A stretch of 64,000 nt of DNA, from the IMG/VR virus record IMGVR_UViG_3300048672_000430, positions 18,108-82,107 of that record; one strand, written 5' to 3'. The translations under genes and the position numbers were made by a program. The stretch is from a virus. Positions 59,271-64,000 of this stretch are shown in pieces; position 1 is the stretch's first letter; every line of letters starts with the position of its first letter. The notes beneath the pieces are model-generated. The model made no database searches, was not told the DNA's origin, and saw only the letters and a list, made by a program, of their open reading frames with translations.

Positions 59271-62200
59271 CTATTTAATTTTAGTAATTTTCACTTGTGA
59301 GAATATATCCGATACACCTGCTCCTGAGTTACCTTCTCCCAATCCATAAGTAGCAAATGCACTAGATACAAAATACTGTAACTGAATAGTTTGTGCAGAA
59401 GTTAAATTTATGTACCCAGAGATGATTGATTTGGCATTAGTATCCCCAGTAGTTAGTACAAATACTGAATCTGAGGTCAATAATGTAGTTGAAGAAGTTG
59501 TAGAGAATAATCTAGTTTTTGTAGCTCCAACTCTTTCAAATGGAGACGTAGATTCAACATAATATTGCCCGGCAGGTAGTGTTATAGAGTTCCCTGCAAG
59601 AGAAGTTACAATTCCTGTAGGATCGTCTATTGTGTTTAAATCTCTAGCTGTCCAAGTCGTACCTACCGCAGACCCACCATTTGTTCCAGAAGCTTTTACG
59701 TCTTTGATTATAGCCACTCGCTGAACTAAATTAGGTATAGTTACCAGTGAAGGAGATTTAGAAGCATTGAATACGAAGTAACCTGAAGTTGGTGTGGCAC
59801 CGTTAAAATCTACCCCGACTGTTCTATTTACTGTAGTCGCTAGATTATAAGTAGCTGCTTCTATTGTAAGTATTCCAGTAGTTTCGTTGTAGTAAGTTAG
59901 AGTTCCAAAATCTGAAGTAGAGTTTATCTGACCTCTATCATAATTTATTGGAGAAGTTTTAGCTAAAGCACTATACGCATCTACTTGCTTACTTTTTAAA
60001 CCTGTACCAATGAATATATCTACTCTAGCTGGAGAAGCAGCAGTACTTGTAGTATTTGCAGCCCTACCAAATACCTGAATACCATTCGTATTCATACTAG
60101 AAGTAGTCTGAGTAGGAGCAGTAGTAGCTATCGTTGCTGTATTCGTATTCGCAGCATAAGTATAAGTATTAAATGTACCTATAGGATCTGAAGTTGTAAT
60201 AGCTGTAGATTTAAATACAAATGACATTGTATCTGAAGATACGTTTTGAGTAGGTGAAGCTGTAGCATTGTTATCTGCTGTAGCTACTATACTTAAGGTT
60301 ACGTTATCTGTACTGCCTAGAGCCGAACCTGACGAGATAGTAATAAAATCCCCAGAATTTAAAGCTAGAGAACCGTTGACTACTGAAAATTGCCCCCCTA
60401 CGTTAGCACTATTTCCATTTATTAAAGATGATCCATTTTTAAAAATAGATATAACGTTTCCGGCAGTATTTAAAGTAGCTGTAAAAGATATATTTAATTG
60501 ACAATCTTTCATTGCTACGAACTTAGTCCTAGTATTTGCAGAATCGTCCTGTATAGATATTATACCTTTGTTTGTAGTTGAGATAGATCCTACTGCCCAA
60601 CGAAATTCACCTGCCGTAATATCTGTCATAGTAGAGCCTAATGCTTTAAAACTTAGATAGTCAAAGTCAGTAGTCTTCATATTAACAAAAGGAGTTACGT
60701 CTACTGAAGTTAAATTCGGCTTACCTATTTTAGAAATTGTGAATTTAGCTTCTAGTGTTCCGTTTGTCCCAGAAGGATCTCCCTCTGTATGGCATCTGAT
60801 AACACTTCCTTTAGGTAAGTATAATTCAGCAGAGATACTATCAGTCTGGTTAGCCGCAGAAGTAATAGCTTGTGCTAAAATATTAGCTGCGGTAGTACTA
60901 GATAATCCTGTAGTTCCTTGAGTATCATTTAAAGTGATCCCAAAGTGAGAAGCAGCATTGAATACTTCAGTATAAGTCATGCTGTAAATACCATCAGAAT
61001 TTATTACGAAATACGCTCCAAGAGAGGCATCGTCAAAATACCCGACATCGCTTCCTAAATTCTGTACTGTATTGCTAAATCTTCTAATTTTAGTATTAGT
61101 CGATCCGTATCCGTTAGCTGTACGTAATTGGATACAAGAATCAGATTGACTCCATTGCGGCAATACGTTCGAGAAATTAGCAGGGATAGAAGTTTCTGTT
61201 AGGGATAGCTGTAGACAATTTCTTGAATCAGTAGCCGGGACAGCATCCATAACTATTCGTATAATATCTCCAACTACTACATCTATACTAGTTGAAACAG
61301 ATCCAAAAGAAGATGAAACTAGAGTAGACATAGCTTTAACTTCTGCATTAGAAGGGAAAGCCGTAAGTGTAGTTTGGTTTAGAGTTATCGCTATAGTAGG
61401 GTTTCCGGCCGGAGCTTTTAAATTAGAATATATGTTAAGCTTACCAGCTTTTTTCATAGTAACCACAGTACCATTAGCTGCTGTATTAGTTACTGTCCAA
61501 GCATCTCCTTGAGTAATAGCCTGAGTATCAAATTTAACGATAGCCGTATCTGTACTACCTCTAGTACTCGCACCTTCAAAACGAAGTGAGTGAGTTGGGA
61601 TAGTGATTTTAGCATCTGAAGATGTGTTTAGTTGTTTTAGTGATCCTGCTTTAGATACTGTAAAATAGAAGAATCCTAACGTGCCTGATCCTATAGAAGC
61701 ATCCGCCATAGGATATACTTTATCTCCGGCATTTAAAGGGCCAGACCAACTCATTTCCCATCCATCTCTAGTTGAGGCAGTTTGAGAACTTAATAAACTT
61801 TTCAGTACTGTTGCATCTGTGGTTCTTCCGCTTATTGCTGTAGTAAAGTCTGTCAAATTTTTACCAATACCAAAATAAGTATTTACTGAAATATCTGAAG
61901 ATCCGCTTAAATTAATATTATAGTATCCATCTTCTAATGCAGTTACTTCTAGGCCATTTACGGAGTCATTAGTTATTCTTAACGCTGTACCAACTATAGG
62001 TCTTATATTAGTAAAATAAGGTATATGTGTTCTAGTAGATCCTAGACCTGCATATCCTTGTAAAGTAGCTTGACTATCACTCTGCTGAACTAACTGTGCA
62101 GTAGTAAGAGGGATAGTTGTAGTAGTGGTAGTAGACGCTGTTAGGCCAGATACAGGTACTGAAGCGAAGAATGATACGGTATTGCCTGTTAGCACTACTG

Positions 62201-64000
62201 TAGAAGCATTTGCTTTGTTTATGTTTCCTAATGTAGTGTCGGATAGGGTCATATACGTAACAGAAGGCTCTATTGCTATCTGGAAATCTCCCTGCGAGCT
62301 AGACCCCACTAGACATAAACTAGGGATTATAGAAGTCCCTGCTGAAGTAGCTCCGGTAGGTAAGCTAATTCTAGCTTCCGTAGCTGTAGTTGTTCCGGCT
62401 ACAAATTTACCTCTAATCTCGTAGTTTTCTCCTACTTGTCTGTATTCAAATTCTACTCCTGTTGGTGTTCCGAAACCTGTAAAAGTTGGTGTATAGCTAG
62501 TCCAGTTTGTAGCGTTAAAAGTTGTCTGACTCAAACTATATGAGGTAGTAGCAATTGAAGCTTGTTCAATTAAAATATTATCTACAACTGTTTGACAGTT
62601 TGTTTCAGTTAAATAATCAATTCTATACCCTAAAGTTGTTGATAAATATGGTACAGAAAATGAATATTCAAACCTCTTAATACCACCTGCTACTCTAAGT
62701 GTAACACCAGAAGCTGTTGCTGTAGCTGGTTGATTTATAGTAATAGAACCAGTAGTTGGAGATAATGCAGTTACTGCGGCACCAGAAGGGATTCCTGCTC
62801 CACTAATTAAAGAACCTAATGTTATAGAATTAACAGTTGATGCAGAAAGACCACTTATTGTATTAGATAAATTCGTTGTGTTAGCGGTAATTGCTACACT
62901 TCCTGTAGGTATTTGTTGAGTTGTTGTAATATCACCGGCTTGATTCACTAATTTTATTGTGACATTTCCAGTTGTTGATGTAGACATTACATCTAAACTA
63001 ATTTTTAATACTTTATTTCTAAATTTTACAGGTAAATCAAATTCATTCACTAAATATTTAGCAGAACTATGTGTAACATAAGCTACTCTTTTATTAATTC
63101 CTGCAACACCTAATGTATTTGTAAAACTTACACCACTATTATTATATACGATATTTGTATTTTCAAAGTTGTCTTCATGAACTATACCATATCCACTATC
63201 TTCTAGAGCTGTTACTTTTCCAGTTAAATCGGTTAATTGTGTTGTATGTCCAGATACATCTGTTTGTAGTGTAGATATATCAGTACTTAAAACTCCTGTA
63301 TATCCGCTTAATGTATTTAATTCAGTAGTTGTTATTGCTGAAGAAGTTAATGTTCCTGAACCATCTGTTACAGCTACGATGTTAGGGTTTAATGTAGGTA
63401 AAGAACCGCCTCCACTTCCTGAACCACCAACTACTTGCCATCTAGCTGTAGTTGAATCATAACTTAACGTTAAAGCAGAATCAGCAGCCATTGTAATATC
63501 GGCCCCAGTTCCTGTAAGTATTCTTGTATTAGCAGATCCTACTAAAGCATCATTTTTAATTGAAACAGAGGCACCTGTTCTATTAAATATTGTTACTTGT
63601 TGCCCATTACTTCCAGTTGGTATGTTAGATATACTAACTAAAGAACCATTGGTTAAACGTATACCACCAGCACTAAATGCTGTAATAGCAGCATTAGAAC
63701 CAGTTACAGTAGAATCATCAATAGATTGTAATTCAATGTGTTTTAAATTTGTTAATGTTAAAGCAGAGTCAGAATTACTGATATTATTAGCTTCAGATAT
63801 TACACCACTACCGTTATTTACAACAATAGCATTAGCTGTACCTGATGCTAATTTTGTTCTATCAATATTAGCCGCTGCTTTAATGTCAGCATTTTCGATA
63901 TTTGTAATAGTATTCGAGTCTGCGTCGAGTGTTTTATTTGTTAATGTTTGAACAGATTGATTACCCACTAAAGTTGTTGTAGAGTCTGGTAAGGTAATTG
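59271..64000 (-). CDS. Large tail fibre protein, N-terminus outside window
   Basis: At least 1575 residues; the frame stays open to base 64000, and the GTG at 63968 is inside the coding run (upstream codons ITLPDSTTTLVG continue the fold). QSVQTLTNKTLDADSNTI is a common fibre repeat. GLGSTRTHIPYF (about base 62030), RGSTDTAIVKF and YGSTNTKIRRF are three repeats of a C-terminal knob-type module. No enzyme motif. It should bind the host surface. Located behind structural genes that lie beyond the window. Confidence 0.85.
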   Translation of the reverse strand, partial: ITLPDSTTTLVGNQSVQTLTNKTLDADSNTITNIENADIKAAANIDRTKLASGTANAIVVNNGSGVISEANNISNSDSALTLTNLKHIELQSIDDSTVTGSNAAITAFSAGGIRLTNGSLVSISNIPTGSNGQQVTIFNRTGASVSIKNDALVGSANTRILTGTGADITMAADSALTLSYDSTTARWQVVGGSGSGGGSLPTLNPNIVAVTDGSGTLTSSAITTTELNTLSGYTGVLSTDISTLQTDVSGHTTQLTDLTGKVTALEDSGYGIVHEDNFENTNIVYNNSGVSFTNTLGVAGINKRVAYVTHSSAKYLVNEFDLPVKFRNKVLKISLDVMSTSTTGNVTIKLVNQAGDITTTQQIPTGSVAITANTTNLSNTISGLSASTVNSITLGSLISGAGIPSGAAVTALSPTTGSITINQPATATASGVTLRVAGGIKRFEYSFSVPYLSTTLGYRIDYLTETNCQTVVDNILIEQASIATTSYSLSQTTFNATNWTSYTPTFTGFGTPTGVEFEYRQVGENYEIRGKFVAGTTTATEARISLPTGATSAGTSIIPSLCLVGSSSQGDFQIAIEPSVTYMTLSDTTLGNINKANASTVVLTGNTVSFFASVPVSGLTASTTTTTTIPLTTAQLVQQSDSQATLQGYAGLGSTRTHIPYFTNIRPIVGTALRITNDSVNGLEVTALEDGYYNINLSGSSDISVNTYFGIGKNLTDFTTAISGRTTDATVLKSLLSSQTASTRDGWEMSWSGPLNAGDKVYPMADASIGSGTLGFFYFTVSKAGSLKQLNTSSDAKITIPTHSLRFEGASTRGSTDTAIVKFDTQAITQGDAWTVTNTAANGTVVTMKKAGKLNIYSNLKAPAGNPTIAITLNQTTLTAFPSNAEVKAMSTLVSSSFGSVSTSIDVVVGDIIRIVMDAVPATDSRNCLQLSLTETSIPANFSNVLPQWSQSDSCIQLRTANGYGSTNTKIRRFSNTVQNLGSDVGYFDDASLGAYFVINSDGIYSMTYTEVFNAASHFGITLNDTQGTTGLSSTTAANILAQAITSAANQTDSISAELYLPKGSVIRCHTEGDPSGTNGTLEAKFTISKIGKPNLTSVDVTPFVNMKTTDFDYLSFKALGSTMTDITAGEFRWAVGSISTTNKGIISIQDDSANTRTKFVAMKDCQLNISFTATLNTAGNVISIFKNGSSLINGNSANVGGQFSVVNGSLALNSGDFITISSGSALGSTDNVTLSIVATADNNATASPTQNVSSDTMSFVFKSTAITTSDPIGTFNTYTYAANTNTATIATTAPTQTTSSMNTNGIQVFGRAANTTSTAASPARVDIFIGTGLKSKQVDAYSALAKTSPINYDRGQINSTSDFGTLTYYNETTGILTIEAATYNLATTVNRTVGVDFNGATPTSGYFVFNASKSPSLVTIPNLVQRVAIIKDVKASGTNGGSAVGTTWTARDLNTIDDPTGIVTSLAGNSITLPAGQYYVESTSPFERVGATKTRLFSTTSSTTLLTSDSVFVLTTGDTNAKSIISGYINLTSAQTIQLQYFVSSAFATYGLGEGNSGAGVSDIFSQVKITKIK

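Noticed and set aside
1-64000. CRISPR array or transfer RNA genes
   Set aside because: No regularly spaced direct repeats with unique spacers were seen, and no cloverleaf with a recognisable T-arm sequence was found by eye; a tRNA program would be needed to exclude a divergent one.
1-64000. Integrase, repressor or attachment site suggesting a temperate phage
   Set aside because: No tyrosine or serine recombinase and no CI-type repressor is seen in the window; part of the genome is missing, so this is not proof.

Overview
The window is part of a strongly AT-rich genome of a lytic-type tailed double-stranded DNA phage. The evidence is a large terminase, an endolysin and holin, very large tail proteins, and a full phage DNA-replication and nucleotide-metabolism set, with dense, overlapping, mostly tiny genes between. 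The tail set (adaptor-like protein, nozzle-like 1426-residue protein, several Ala/Gln-rich internal-virion-like proteins, one huge fibre, no sheath or recognisable tape measure) fits a podovirus. A pair of COOH-NH2 ligases with a class II amidotransferase and an ATP-grasp ligase recalls the phiEco32 group. Lipoprotein signals, Shine-Dalgarno sites and clean sigma70-type promoters suggest a Gram-negative host of low GC content; I cannot name it.

Layout. 1-4484 is leftward (late): a truncated membrane-anchored serine protease, both terminase subunits, an M15 endolysin and small proteins. 4485-5950 is a control region between divergent gene blocks. It holds a GC-rich island with a G-run, seven elements matching the sigma54 -24/-12 consensus in both orientations, and a roughly 340-nt structured noncoding RNA with its own sigma70 promoter. 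5320-43767 is rightward (early/middle). First come tiny genes and the amidoligase/ATP-grasp module (6984-13796) with a family of ~50-residue proteins around it, then HNH proteins, a B12-dependent ribonucleotide reductase, ThyX, secreted proteins (a pilus/coat-like protein and a metzincin-like protease), a PD-(D/E)XK nuclease, an ERF recombinase, a primase-helicase, lipoproteins, a SLOG-fold protein, family B DNA polymerase, a C5 DNA methyltransferase, dNMP kinase, dUTPase and HNH endonucleases, ended by a terminator at 43771. A GIY-YIG homing endonuclease sits at the convergent junction. 44535-64000 is leftward (late): holin, internal virion proteins, nozzle, adaptor and a fibre open at the window end.

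Two promoter systems can be read. Nine TTGACA-N17-TATAAT sites with an extended -10 (TGn in eight, TGA in one) drive rightward genes. A different 18-bp motif, close to ATTAACAACTATATATAG, lies just upstream of leftward genes, with the ribosome binding site always immediately 3' of it. The left and right late blocks point the same way, so they are probably one continuous late region joined outside the window, where capsid and portal genes should lie.

The observations most worth following are the sigma54-like array, the structured RNA, the unusual late motif, the ligase module with its mini-protein family, and the phage-encoded secreted metzincin and pilus-like proteins.
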